A stretch of 64,000 nt of DNA from NCBI RefSeq assembly GCF_014650675.1, contig NZ_BMVK01000005.1, positions 186,001-250,000 on the forward strand, in the 5' to 3' direction. Position numbers and translations under genes: made by a program. Under the pieces are notes generated by a model, which made no database searches, was not told the DNA's origin, and saw nothing but the letters and a program-made list of their open reading frames with translations. Within the stretch, counting starts at the first letter, position 1; each line of letters opens with the position of its first letter. Positions 51,876 through 60,629 of this stretch are shown one piece after another. The stretch is from Streptomyces anulatus. Its GTDB lineage: Bacteria > Actinomycetota > Actinomycetes > Streptomycetales > Streptomycetaceae.

Positions 51876-53204
51876 TCACTTCCTCACGAGGGCGGCACGG
51901 GCGGCCCGGACCAGGCGGGTGGTACGACGCGGCGGCCGGGCGCCCGACCGGTCCTGCCACCAGTACGTCAGCCGGCGCTGCGCCACCGGATCGGCGGGAC
52001 CGCCCGCGATGAGCACGTGCTCCGCGAAGCCGAGGGCGTCGCGCCGGTACCCGCCGGACATCGGGCGGTTCCCGGCGTACGCGAGGAACGCGGCGCGGTA
52101 GCCGTCGCCGAGGATCTCCGGCAGTTCGGGGGCGACCTTGGCGACGACGTCGGCACGCTTGGCGGCCAGCGCCCGGCTCTGCACCCGCAGCCGCCGGTGG
52201 TCGAAGCCCTCGGGGGCAGGCGTTCCGGCGACCAGGGCGGAGAGCAGGGCGGTCTGTGCTACGGCGGTACGGTCGCGGGTTCCGGCCGGTACGGGGGTGG
52301 GGGCGGCCGTACGGGTCCCGGCGCCGGTGCCTGCGCTGTCGTCGGACGCGGGAGCCGGGCCCGGACGCGGGCCTGCCGGGGGTGCTGCCTTCCGCAGCGT
52401 CGCCCGGATCGCGTCCAGTTCGCCCGCCAGCTCCGCGGCCGGCGGGAAGGCGTCGTCGCGCTCCAGCAGCACGCCCGGCGGGTCGACCCGGGAGCGCAGC
52501 TCGGCCAGCACCTCCAGCACCGGAGCGGTCACCGGGTGGGCGTGCGTGTCGTGCCAGACGCCGTTCCTCTCGACGCCGCCCGCCACATGGACGTACGCGA
52601 TGGCCTCCACCGGCAGCTCGTCCAGCGCCTTCGCCGGGTCCTGGCCGAGGTTGACGTGATTGGTGTGCAGGTTGGCGACGTCGATCAGCAGCCGTACCCC
52701 GGTCCGCTCGACCAGCTCCGCCAGGAACTGCCCCTCGGTCAGCTCCTCGTCCGGCCAGGTGATCAGCGCCGCGATGTTCTCCAGGGCGAGTGGCACCGGC
52801 AGCGAGTCCTGCGCGATCCGCACGTTCTCGCACAGCACGTCCAGCGCGTCCCAGGTGCGCGGAACCGGCAGCAGATGCCCCGCCTCCAGCCTCGGCGACG
52901 CGGTCAGCGGCCCCCCGGCCCGTACGAACGCGATGTGCTCGGTCACCAGGGGCGTCCCCAGCAGCTCGGCGCGCGCCGCGAGGGAGGCGAGGCGCACGGG
53001 GTCCGGGCGGTCGGCGCCGCCGAGGCCGAGCGCCACCCCGTGCGGCACGACGGTCACCCCGCGCTCCCGGAGCCGCACCAGCGAGTCCGGGAGGTGGTCG
53101 GCGCAGAGGTTCTCCGCGACCGCCTCCACCCAGTCGATTCCGCTCAGCGACTCCACCTCGGCCGCGATCTCCGGCCGCCAGCCGATACCGATACCCAGTT
53201 CCAT
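51876..53204 (-). CDS. DUF692 multinuclear iron enzyme with C-terminal extension
   Basis: A 442-aa protein. The N-terminal ~280 residues are a TIM-barrel DUF692 domain with candidate metal ligands in [56 protein letters not shown] and WHDTHAHPV. An Ala/Pro/Thr linker leads to a ~130-residue helical domain ([30 protein letters not shown]) resembling the DUF2063/MbnC-type recognition partner. Characterised relatives (MbnB, TglH, bufferin enzymes) oxidise Cys in ribosomal peptides and normally need such a partner, which here appears fused. ATG 53204 follows GGGGGGACGG. Confidence 0.85.
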   Translation of the reverse strand: MELGIGIGWRPEIAAEVESLSGIDWVEAVAENLCADHLPDSLVRLRERGVTVVPHGVALGLGGADRPDPVRLASLAARAELLGTPLVTEHIAFVRAGGPLTASPRLEAGHLLPVPRTWDALDVLCENVRIAQDSLPVPLALENIAALITWPDEELTEGQFLAELVERTGVRLLIDVANLHTNHVNLGQDPAKALDELPVEAIAYVHVAGGVERNGVWHDTHAHPVTAPVLEVLAELRSRVDPPGVLLERDDAFPPAAELAGELDAIRATLRKAAPPAGPRPGPAPASDDSAGTGAGTRTAAPTPVPAGTRDRTAVAQTALLSALVAGTPAPEGFDHRRLRVQSRALAAKRADVVAKVAPELPEILGDGYRAAFLAYAGNRPMSGGYRRDALGFAEHVLIAGGPADPVAQRRLTYWWQDRSGARPPRRTTRLVRAARAALVRK

Positions 53205-53325
53205 GACGCCCCCGTCCCCCCTGCTCACCTCGTTCTGTCCAGGGGTCATGGCCCCGTCACGCGGCGATGAACCCGACCAGGGGACGTTCAGAGCTGGATT
53301 TGAGGTTCCCGTACCGCCGGTCCCG

Positions 53326-54075
53326 TTACGGCATCGGCATCATCGTGGGCGGCACCGGGCGTGAGGTGAAGGACTGGTCACCGGTCGGCGTCACCGGCAG
53401 CGGGACCTGCGGCGCCTGCCCGTCCTGGGGCATCGACGGGCCCGAGGGGCTGGCCGTCGACCCGCTCGCCGCCTCGCGCGCCAGGGCGTCGAAGTCGACG
53501 AAGCCGGTGGCCTCCAGCATGGTGATGTGGTCCAGCACGGTCTGGTTGGCGTCGCTCGCGAGCTGCCGGATCAGCGTGTTCCGGGTGGTGTGGCGGACCT
53601 GGCCGATCAGGCCGAAGACCTTGCCGTGGGCGGCCCGCAGGATGTTGGCGAACTTCCGCTCGTACGCGTCCCCGCTCGCCGCCGTCAGCTCCCGCAGCCA
53701 CCCCTGCTGCTGGGCGGTCGGCTGGTTGGGCAGCTCCACCCCGAGCTTCGCCGCCACGTCCCGGGCCCGCCGGTCCAGGTCCGTGTGCCCGACGACCAGG
53801 TGGTCCCCGGCGGCCTTCGTGGCCTCGCTGGGGGCCCGTTCGATCGCCTGCTGCCCGGCGGGCAGCTCCCACAGTCCGGCGAGCCGCACCTTGACCAGGA
53901 AGTCCCGGTCCGTCGCGGAGAGCGGGCCCCACTGGGTGGCGACGCTGGAGGCGTTGAGATGCGCCTCGCCGGTGCCCGAACGGTCCGCGTAGGACCAGAC
54001 GGGGAACGCGAGCGCGCCGAGCGTGGCGACCAGCGCCGCGATGATGAGGGCCGTTCCGTTGATGCGTCGCAACAA
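53326..54075 (-). CDS. DUF4142 domain membrane-anchored/exported protein
   Basis: A protein of about 249 aa with an N-terminal hydrophobic segment ([20 protein letters not shown]) and a DUF4142 domain ([20 protein letters not shown], helical ferritin-like pattern), then a Pro/Ser-rich tail ending [11 protein letters not shown]. The start is uncertain: TTG 54075 or 54072 follows GGGAG well, whereas the longer TTG at 54123 has no ribosome site. DUF4142 proteins are exported and of unknown function. It lies 121 bp upstream of the DUF692 gene in the same direction. Confidence 0.75.
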   Translation of the reverse strand: MLRRINGTALIIAALVATLGALAFPVWSYADRSGTGEAHLNASSVATQWGPLSATDRDFLVKVRLAGLWELPAGQQAIERAPSEATKAAGDHLVVGHTDLDRRARDVAAKLGVELPNQPTAQQQGWLRELTAASGDAYERKFANILRAAHGKVFGLIGQVRHTTRNTLIRQLASDANQTVLDHITMLEATGFVDFDALAREAASGSTASPSGPSMPQDGQAPQVPLPVTPTGDQSFTSRPVPPTMMPMP

Positions 54076-54274
54076 GGTGTCTCCCGGGCCGAGGCGTGAC
54101 AGCGTCGATCGAACAGGCGTCAATCAACCGCCAATCGACCGGCTGTGCAGGCTACTTGGCGGTAATGCCGATGCGGCAGTACCGGGAGATACGTAGACGG
54201 ACGCAGAAATGCTCAGCGGCGCGGGCGATTCCGCTTCCGCTCAGCAACGCCGTCCGCTCGGCAACGCCTTCCGC

Positions 54275-55003
54275 TCAGCGGCGCAGCGCCGGGTGGTCGG
54301 CGACCACCGTGCAGGACCCCGGGGCGATCTCGGTGAACCCCGCGTCCCGCACCACCGGCAGCCCGCTCACCGTCAGCTCCCGCCAGCGCTCCGCGCCGGG
54401 GGTGGCGACGGAGAGCGGGAACCCGGCCTCGCGCCAGGCCTTGCGCTCGGTGTCGGACAGCTCCCACCAGGCGAGCTGCGCCCCGTGCCCCGCCTGCGCC
54501 ATCGTCTTGCCCGCCGACATGTCCAGATCCGGGTTGAGCCACAGCACCGGGCTGGCCGGGTCGGGCGCGGCGGGCGGCTCGGGGTCCTCCAGATCGGTGC
54601 CCGAAACCTGGAGCTTGGCCAGCTCCTTGGGCCAGCCGTCCAGCGGGATCGGCGGGAACACCCGTACCTCCGCGCCGTCCTCGCCGGTCACCGTGATGCC
54701 GTCCAGCGCCGCGGCCTTGCGCCACTCCGCGCCGCGCGCCCGGCGCACGACCTTACGGATCCGGGCGTCCTGCCAGTCCCGCATCGCCCCGGCCCACTCG
54801 CCGTCCCCGAGGGACCGCTCGTCGGAGAGGATCGTCAGCACCGCACGGGCGGCGGTCCGCAGTGCGTCGGTGCGGGCGGGCGGGTCCGTCTTCTCCAGGT
54901 GGAGCACCAGCGGCAGCACGAACTGCTGCGCCTGGTCGCGGTCGGTCGGACCGTCGTGGAACGGGCTCTCGGGGACGGGGGCGGGGCTGTCATTGCTGGT
55001 CAC
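54275..55003 (-). CDS. Peptidyl-tRNA hydrolase PTH2-like protein
   Basis: A 242-aa protein. The C-terminal ~100 residues match the PTH2 fold: LNPDLDMSAGKTMAQAGHGA resembles the catalytic (K/R)xDLxMSxGKxxAQxxHA segment, and FTEIAPGSCTVVADHP resembles the C-terminal strand. The first ~130 residues are an extra alpha-helical region (HLEKTDPPARTDALRTAARA) not found in archaeal PTH2. Whether it hydrolyses peptidyl-tRNA is unproven; a canonical Pth would be encoded elsewhere. GTG 55003 is the likely start; the ribosome site is weak. Divergent from the AIM24 gene (72 bp apart). Confidence 0.7.
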   Translation of the reverse strand: MTSNDSPAPVPESPFHDGPTDRDQAQQFVLPLVLHLEKTDPPARTDALRTAARAVLTILSDERSLGDGEWAGAMRDWQDARIRKVVRRARGAEWRKAAALDGITVTGEDGAEVRVFPPIPLDGWPKELAKLQVSGTDLEDPEPPAAPDPASPVLWLNPDLDMSAGKTMAQAGHGAQLAWWELSDTERKAWREAGFPLSVATPGAERWRELTVSGLPVVRDAGFTEIAPGSCTVVADHPALRR

Positions 55004-55074
55004 CGTCCCAGTCTGCCAGGCCGAAGCCGTCACCTGCTTGGCGGAACGACCGGGTCCGGGTGAGGATGCTCCGC

Positions 55075-55749
55075 ATGAAGAGCGATCTCTTTTCCAGCGA
55101 CCACATGGCCCAGCCGGCCACCGCCCCCGGCATGACCCTGCAGAACACCAAATCGATCAAGTACGCCGTCAACGGCGAGATGCACGCCCGGCAGGGCTCG
55201 ATGATCGCTTTCCGGGGCAACCTCCAGTTCGAACGCAAGGGCCAGGGCATCGGCGGCATGCTCAAGCGTGCGGTCACCGGCGAGGGCCTGGCTCTCATGG
55301 CCGTCCGGGGCCAGGGCGAGGCGTGGTTCGCGCACGAGGCGGCCAACTGCTTCATCGTCGAGCTGGATCAGGGCGACTCCATCACCATCAACGGCCGCAA
55401 CGTCCTCTGTTTCGACCCCACGCTCTCCTACGAGATCAAGACGGTGAAGGGCGCCGGGATGGTCGGCGGCGGCCTCTTCAACAGCGTCTTCACGGGCTAC
55501 GGCAAGCTCGGCCTGATGTGCGAGGGCACCCCGATCGTGATCCCCGTGACGGCCGCCCAGCCGGTGTACGTGGACACGGACGCGGTCGTCGGCTGGAGCC
55601 AGCAGCTCACGACCAGCCTGAACCGCTCGCAGAGCGTCGGCTCGATGGTGCGCGGCGGATCCGGCGAGGCCGTCCAGCTGATGCTCCAGGGCGAGGGGTT
55701 CGTCATCGTGCGGCCCAGCGAGGCCAGGCCCGAGAAGACCTCCAACTGA
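55075..55749 (+). CDS. AIM24 family protein
   Basis: A 224-aa AIM24 protein (tryptophan-RNA-attenuator-like beta-barrel). Recognisable parts are YAVNGEMHARQGSMIAFRG, EAANCFIVELDQGDSITING and GLMCEGTPIVIPVTAAQPVY. Function is unknown in bacteria; the yeast namesake is mitochondrial. The start ATG 55075 follows GTGAGG. Its stop overlaps the presumed CTG start of the ABC ATPase gene, so coupling is possible. Confidence 0.85.
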   Translation: MKSDLFSSDHMAQPATAPGMTLQNTKSIKYAVNGEMHARQGSMIAFRGNLQFERKGQGIGGMLKRAVTGEGLALMAVRGQGEAWFAHEAANCFIVELDQGDSITINGRNVLCFDPTLSYEIKTVKGAGMVGGGLFNSVFTGYGKLGLMCEGTPIVIPVTAAQPVYVDTDAVVGWSQQLTTSLNRSQSVGSMVRGGSGEAVQLMLQGEGFVIVRPSEARPEKTSN

Positions 55750-56690
55750 CCCTGAACCTACGGGGCGTGGGCCACCGGTACGGCCTCCGCGGCGCCTGGG
55801 TGCTGCGCGGGGTCGACCTCACGCTGCCCGCGCGGACCCTCGTCCGGGTCGAAGGGGGCAACGGCGCCGGGAAGTCGACCCTGCTGCGGCTGCTCGCCGG
55901 GATCGACGCCCCCGCCGAGGGGCGGATCACCGGCCGCCGGGCCCGTACGGCGTACGTCCCCGAGCGCTTCCCGGCGGCGCTGCCCCTGACCGCCACCGGC
56001 TACCTCGTCCACCTCGGCCGGATCCACGGACTGCGGAGCGCCGAGGCGAAGCGGCGGGCGGGGGAGTGGCTGACCCGGTTCGGGGCGGCGGACCACGCCC
56101 GTACACCGCTCGCCGAACTCTCCAAGGGCACCAGTCAGAAGGTCGCCGTCGCCCAGGCGCTGCTCGCCGAACCGGAACTGCTGGTCCTGGACGAGGCCTG
56201 GACCGGCCTCGACACCGCCGCCCGCGCCGAACTCGACCGGGCGGTGGCGGAACGCGTCGCGGCGGGCGCCACCGTGGTCTTCGTCGACCACGACCCGCGA
56301 CGCCTCGCCGGGGCGGCGGACCTCACCCTGCGGACCGGGGGCGGCGGGGTGCACAGGGTGACGGCTCCGGCGTCGACGGGACCCGCCTCCGGCCCCCACG
56401 TCCTGATCGAGGCCGTGGGCCCGCCGGGCGCACCGCTGCCCGAGGACCTGCCGGGCGACCCGGCCCGGGACCGGCGGACCGGCGAGGTCCCCGGCCTCGT
56501 ACGTCTCACCGTCCCCGCCCCGTACTCCGACGCCGTCCTGGCGGCCCTGCTCACGGCCCGTCCGCCCTGGCACATCCGGCAGGTCGCCCCGGCGGAAGCA
56601 CCGTTCAGGCCGGCCGGGAATGTGGTGCCCGCGCAGGCTCCCGTACAGGCCAGGACCCCCGAGGCCCCCGAGGTGTCCGAAGCGCCATGA
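55746..56690 (+). CDS. ABC transporter ATP-binding protein
   Basis: A 314-aa ATPase with Walker A GGNGAGKST, a degenerate signature LSKGTSQKVAVAQALL (LSKGT for LSGGQ), Walker B LLVLDEAWTGLD and switch His VFVDHD. A ~90-residue C-terminal tail is Pro/Ala-rich. The start is unusual: the family's first strand (LTLNLRGVGHRYG) is complete only if translation begins at CTG 55746, which overlaps the AIM24 stop and has GAGAAG 8 nt upstream; GTG 55767 would cut it. Its stop overlaps the membrane subunit start (ATGA), so the pair forms a small exporter. Confidence 0.82.
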   Translation: MTLNLRGVGHRYGLRGAWVLRGVDLTLPARTLVRVEGGNGAGKSTLLRLLAGIDAPAEGRITGRRARTAYVPERFPAALPLTATGYLVHLGRIHGLRSAEAKRRAGEWLTRFGAADHARTPLAELSKGTSQKVAVAQALLAEPELLVLDEAWTGLDTAARAELDRAVAERVAAGATVVFVDHDPRRLAGAADLTLRTGGGGVHRVTAPASTGPASGPHVLIEAVGPPGAPLPEDLPGDPARDRRTGEVPGLVRLTVPAPYSDAVLAALLTARPPWHIRQVAPAEAPFRPAGNVVPAQAPVQARTPEAPEVSEAP

Positions 56691-57355
56691 CCGCCCTCCT
56701 CCGCTACCAGGCCGCCCTGCTCGCCCGTTCCCAGCGCTGGCTGGCGCCCCTCCTGCTGTACGCGGCCGTCCTCGCCGTCGGCGTGCGGAGCGGGCAGCCC
56801 TTGCTGGGCTCGCTCGGCGTGGCGGCCGCCGCCGTGCTGCCCGTCACCGCGTGGGCCGTACACCTCTGCGTCGCCCAGGAGCCGCCCGCCGCCCGGACGG
56901 TCGCCTCGGCCGCCGCGGGGCCCCGGCGGGTCCACCTGGCCGCGCTGCTGACCGCCACGGGCTGTGCGGCGGCGCTCGCCGTGGTGACCGGCGCCGTCGT
57001 CCTGTTCATCAGCAGCCCGGTCACCGACGACGGCGCCCGCGCCGTCTCCCGGCCGTCCGCCGCGCTCGCCGGCCTGCTCGCCGTCCTGTGCTGTGTGCTG
57101 CTGGGCGCGGCCGTGGGGGCGCTCAGCACCCGCCCGGTGCCGCTCGACCGGGGCTGGTCCGTCGCGGCGGCCGTGCTCGGCTCGCTCCTCGCGCTCGTGA
57201 CCACCGGATCCCCGGCGCGCCTCGCGGTGACCGCCCTGGTCACGGGATCGCGGACCGGGGCGGTCCAGCCGTCCGTCCTGCCCCTGCTCGGGGCGGCGGC
57301 CCTCGCCGCGGCGGCGGCGTTCTTCGTCTGCCGGATTGCCGCCCGGCGCGGGTGA
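56687..57355 (+). CDS. ABC transporter membrane subunit (putative)
   Basis: A 222-aa hydrophobic protein with about six membrane segments (for example LAPLLLYAAVLAVGV, LAGLLAVLCCVLLGAAVGAL, LGAAALAAAAAFFVCRIAA). No family signature stands out. Overlap with the ATPase gene by 4 bp identifies it as that protein's membrane partner. The substrate is unknown. Confidence 0.75.
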   Translation: MTALLRYQAALLARSQRWLAPLLLYAAVLAVGVRSGQPLLGSLGVAAAAVLPVTAWAVHLCVAQEPPAARTVASAAAGPRRVHLAALLTATGCAAALAVVTGAVVLFISSPVTDDGARAVSRPSAALAGLLAVLCCVLLGAAVGALSTRPVPLDRGWSVAAAVLGSLLALVTTGSPARLAVTALVTGSRTGAVQPSVLPLLGAAALAAAAAFFVCRIAARRG

Positions 57356-57369
57356 GTAGGCTCGTGGGC

Positions 57370-57597
57370 GTGGAGACGGACACGGAGACAAACACGGACA
57401 CGGGTACGGACGACACGTACTGCGAGACCCCGGGGCCGATCGCACCGGACCCGTCGGGCGGGGCTGCCGAAGGCCCTCCGTACGCCGAGTGCGTGCTGTG
57501 CCGCGAGCCGACCGAATTCCCGGAGTCGACGAAGGGCGCGACGCTCTGCCCGGTCTGCGCCTGGCAGGAGGCGGGCCGCACGGCCTGCTCCGGCTAG
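57370..57597 (+). CDS. Small zinc-ribbon-like protein
   Basis: A 75-aa protein: an acidic Thr/Asp-rich N-terminus, then two CxxC knuckles (ECVLCREP and LCPVCAWQ) 22 residues apart, a treble-clef or zinc-ribbon arrangement. GTG 57370 lies 9 nt after AGTAGG; GTG 57364 is also possible. It lies 14 bp after the ABC membrane subunit gene in the same direction. Too short for a family assignment. Confidence 0.6.
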   Translation: METDTETNTDTGTDDTYCETPGPIAPDPSGGAAEGPPYAECVLCREPTEFPESTKGATLCPVCAWQEAGRTACSG

Positions 57598-57623
57598 GAA
57601 GAGGCCCAGGGGGTCGGACGGCG

Positions 57624-58520
57624 CTACTTTCGCAGCACGCCCCGGGGCCGGTCCTCCATCAACTCCGACACCTTCACGAAGCGATAGCCGCGCTCGCGCA
57701 GTTCCGGCACGATCCGGCGTACGGCCGCCTCGGTGGCCGGGGCGGCGCTGCGGGTGCAGTGCATCACCACGAGGGAGCCCGGCCGCACCCCGTCCAGCAC
57801 CTGCTCGGCCACCGCGTCCGCGTCCGTGGCGAAGGCGTCGCCGCTGACCACGTCCCACTGCACGGCCGTCACGTTCGCCGGGGCCAGCGCGCGCAGCGCA
57901 GTGTCGTCGTAACAGCCGCCGGGGAAGCGGAAGTACGGCACCACGTTCCGCGCCCCCGCCTTCCGGAACGCCGAGAAGGCACGTTCCACCTCGCGGGCCA
58001 TCGCGGCCCTGCCGACCACCGGCAGGCCGTAGCAGGGGGAGCTGAAGGCGTAGTGGCTGTAGGAGTGGTTGGCGATCTCGAACATCGGGTCCGTGCCGAT
58101 GGCCTTGGCCTGCGCCGGATACTCCTCGGCCCAGCGCCCGGTCATGAAAACGGTGGAAGGCACCTTCAGCCGGCGCAGCAGCGCGACCAGCTCCGGGTTG
58201 TCGAAACGCTCGCCGGAGGCCGCCCGAGGGCCCTGATCGGCCGTCATGTCGGCGTCGAACGTCAGCGCCACGACCTTCTCCACCGGCCGGCCGGCCGCGC
58301 CCCCTCCCGTCGGTCTCCGCTCGAAGACCGGGGTGCGGCCCGCGGGGCCGGGGGCCATCGTGGGCGGCTTCTCCGGAGCGGCGGGGGTGGAGGCCCCGGG
58401 AGTGGAGGCCCCGGGGGTGGGAGCGGGTGCGGGGGACACGCCCCCGCACCCGGCCAGGGCGGCGCCGGCCAGCACCCCCAGGACCGTCAGCGTCGTCATC
58501 TTCCGCGCAGTAGTGATCAC
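57624..58520 (-). CDS. Polysaccharide deacetylase (NodB domain) lipoprotein
   Basis: A 298-aa exported lipoprotein (lipobox AGCG) with a Pro/Ala-rich linker and a NodB homology domain: motif 1 TFDADMT, motif 2 HSYSH with the metal His, motif 3 RFPGGCYDD, and the C-terminal VVMHCTRS. NodB enzymes are metal-dependent de-N-acetylases of chitin, peptidoglycan or similar polymers. The GTG at 58520 gives the full signal; an ATG seven codons in would shorten it slightly. The motif set is complete, so it is probably active. Confidence 0.87.
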   Translation of the reverse strand: MITTARKMTTLTVLGVLAGAALAGCGGVSPAPAPTPGASTPGASTPAAPEKPPTMAPGPAGRTPVFERRPTGGGAAGRPVEKVVALTFDADMTADQGPRAASGERFDNPELVALLRRLKVPSTVFMTGRWAEEYPAQAKAIGTDPMFEIANHSYSHYAFSSPCYGLPVVGRAAMAREVERAFSAFRKAGARNVVPYFRFPGGCYDDTALRALAPANVTAVQWDVVSGDAFATDADAVAEQVLDGVRPGSLVVMHCTRSAAPATEAAVRRIVPELRERGYRFVKVSELMEDRPRGVLRK

Positions 58521-58599
58521 CCACGGAAAATATCCGACAAATTGGTCATATCATCTGACGGCGCTCCGGCGTCCCGGCGTCCCGGTGGAGAGAGCTACC

Positions 58600-59973
58600 T
58601 CAGCACCACGGCCCCGTCACCGCGAACGTCGTCCCCGGCGTGTAGCAGTTCACGTACATTGTCGAACCGTCCGGGGAGAAGGCCACCCCCGCGAACTCGC
58701 CCCACTCCGGCTCCTCGGGCGTGCCGATGTTCTGCCGCCCGCGCGCCATGGTGTACACCTCGCCGCGCCGGGTGACCCCGAGCACGTGCTGCGCGCCGCC
58801 GCCGTCCTCACAGACCATCAGGCCGCCGTCGGCCGCCAGGCAGATGTTGTCGGGGGACTCGCCGGGCAGATGGATGTCGGTGTCCGGGCCGAAGATCACG
58901 ACCAGGGTGAGCCGCCGCTTCTTCGGCTCGTAGCGCCAGACCTGGCCGTAGTGGTCGGCCGCCGAGCCCTCGTCGCTGCGGGCGAAGCTGGAGACGAAGT
59001 AGACGGACGAGCCGCCCCAGTAGCAGCCCTCCAGCTTCTGCGCGTGCGTGACGCCCTTCGGGCCGAAGTCCTGGAAGCGGATCGGGGTCTCCGCGGCCAG
59101 CGGATCCGGTACGGGGACCCACTCGATCCGGTCGAAGCTCGTACCGGTCTCCCGGACGGCGGAGAGGTCGGGCACGCCCGGCACCCGCATCGCCTCCAGC
59201 GCCCCGCCCGCCCGGAGCGAGCCGGTGCCGCCGAGCGGCTTCTCGGGAAGGAAGCGGTAGAAGAGCCCGAACGGCTTGTCGAACGCGTCCTCCGTCTCGT
59301 AGACGATCCCGGACTTCGGGTCGACGGCGATGGCCTCGTGCTGGAAGCGGCCCATCGCGGTCAGCGGGACGGCCCCGGTGCGGCGCGGATCGGCGCCGTC
59401 CACCTCGAAGATGAAGCCGTGGTCCTTGGTGTACCCGTTGGTCCCGGCCTTGTCCTCGTTCTCCTCGCAGGTCAGCCAGGTGCGCCAAGGCGTGGGCCCG
59501 CCCGCGCAGTTCACCGCCGTGCCGGCGATGGCGACGCGCTCGCCGAGCACCTTGTTGCGGCCGTCCAGCTCCAGGGACGTACAGCCGCCCTTGGCCATCG
59601 GGTCGTAGGTCAGTCCCTCGACGGTCGGTACACCGATCCTGGCGGTGTGCCGGTTCTCGTGGTTGCGGACGAGGTGGACCCGGCCGTTGCGGCCGGGCAG
59701 GGCGGCCATCCCGTCGTGGTTGCCCGGTACCGGCCCCTCGCCGGAGCGCAGGGGGTCGCCCTCCCGGGACAGCACCCGGTAGCGGAACCCCTTCGGCAGG
59801 TCGAGCAGGCCGTCGGGGTCGGGGACGAGGGGGCCGTAGCCGTCGTGGCCGCGTGCGGCGGCCGTGCCCGCGAAGAGTTCGGAGAAGGCTCCCGTGAAGG
59901 CGATCGCGGCGGCTGCGCCGCTGCCTGCCAGGACCTGGCGTCGGGTCGCGGTGGTGCGGGGTGCGGATGACAT
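58600..59973 (-). CDS. PhoX family alkaline phosphatase-like protein (DUF839)
   Basis: A 457-aa Tat-exported protein (RRQVLAGSGAAAAIAFTG) of the PhoX/DUF839 family. Characteristic segments are LVPDPDGLLDLPKGFRYRVL, VRNHENRH, LTCEENEDK, GRFQHEAIAVDP, YETEDAFDKPFGLFYRFLP and SPDGSTMYVNCYTPG. PhoX enzymes are calcium/iron phosphomonoesterases induced by phosphate limitation. ATG 59973 follows AGGGAGTC; the longer open frame would place the Tat signal too far in. No Pho box was recognised upstream. Confidence 0.88.
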   Translation of the reverse strand: MSSAPRTTATRRQVLAGSGAAAAIAFTGAFSELFAGTAAARGHDGYGPLVPDPDGLLDLPKGFRYRVLSREGDPLRSGEGPVPGNHDGMAALPGRNGRVHLVRNHENRHTARIGVPTVEGLTYDPMAKGGCTSLELDGRNKVLGERVAIAGTAVNCAGGPTPWRTWLTCEENEDKAGTNGYTKDHGFIFEVDGADPRRTGAVPLTAMGRFQHEAIAVDPKSGIVYETEDAFDKPFGLFYRFLPEKPLGGTGSLRAGGALEAMRVPGVPDLSAVRETGTSFDRIEWVPVPDPLAAETPIRFQDFGPKGVTHAQKLEGCYWGGSSVYFVSSFARSDEGSAADHYGQVWRYEPKKRRLTLVVIFGPDTDIHLPGESPDNICLAADGGLMVCEDGGGAQHVLGVTRRGEVYTMARGRQNIGTPEEPEWGEFAGVAFSPDGSTMYVNCYTPGTTFAVTGPWC

Positions 59974-60112
59974 GAGGTGACTCCCTGTTGGCGGACAGGT
60001 GAAGTGACCCGCACGTGTGTAGCACGCACAGAGGCGCGGGGGAACCATGCGCGCCCCCGCGCCCCGTGTTGCCGCTGTGGCGGCCCCGATGGGAGCAGCC
60101 GTGCCCGGAAGG

Positions 60113-60538
60113 TCAGGCGAGCGAGGCCGTCAGGGTGATCGTCGTGCCCGTGAGCGCCTGGCTGACCGGGCAGTTCGCCTTGGCGTCCTCGGCGGCCTTC
60201 AGGAAGGCGTCCTCGTCGAGACCGGGCACCTCGCCCACGACGGTGAGGTGGATGCCGGTGATGCCCGTACCGGGCTGGAAGGTCACCTCGGCCTTGGTCT
60301 CCAGCCGAGTCGACGGGGTACCGGCCCCGGCGAGGCCGTGGGAGAGCGCCATCGAGAAGCAGCTGGAGTGGGCGGCGGCGATGAGCTCCTCGGGGCTCGT
60401 CTTCCCGTTCGCCTGCTCCGAGCGGGCCGGCCAGGAGACCGGGTAGTCGCCGATGCCGGAGGAGTCGAAGGTGACGACCCCCTTGCCCTCGATCAGGTTG
60501 CCTTCCCAGTTCGTGTGCGCCTGACGCGTGGTAGCCAT
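60113..60538 (-). CDS. OsmC/Ohr family peroxidase
   Basis: A 141-aa OsmC-type thiol peroxidase. The peroxidatic Cys is in AAHSSCFSMALSH and the second Cys in AKANCPVSQAL. These enzymes reduce organic hydroperoxides. ATG 60538 follows AAGGGATCC. The length and both Cys are normal for OsmC. Confidence 0.92.
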   Translation of the reverse strand: MATTRQAHTNWEGNLIEGKGVVTFDSSGIGDYPVSWPARSEQANGKTSPEELIAAAHSSCFSMALSHGLAGAGTPSTRLETKAEVTFQPGTGITGIHLTVVGEVPGLDEDAFLKAAEDAKANCPVSQALTGTTITLTASLA

Positions 60539-60629
60539 GCTGGATCCCTTCGAACGGTGTGCGTGGTGGTACGGCATAAGTCGGGGCACCTCACGAAGTG
60601 CCGTGCCCCGTCGCGTTACGCCCCCGAAC

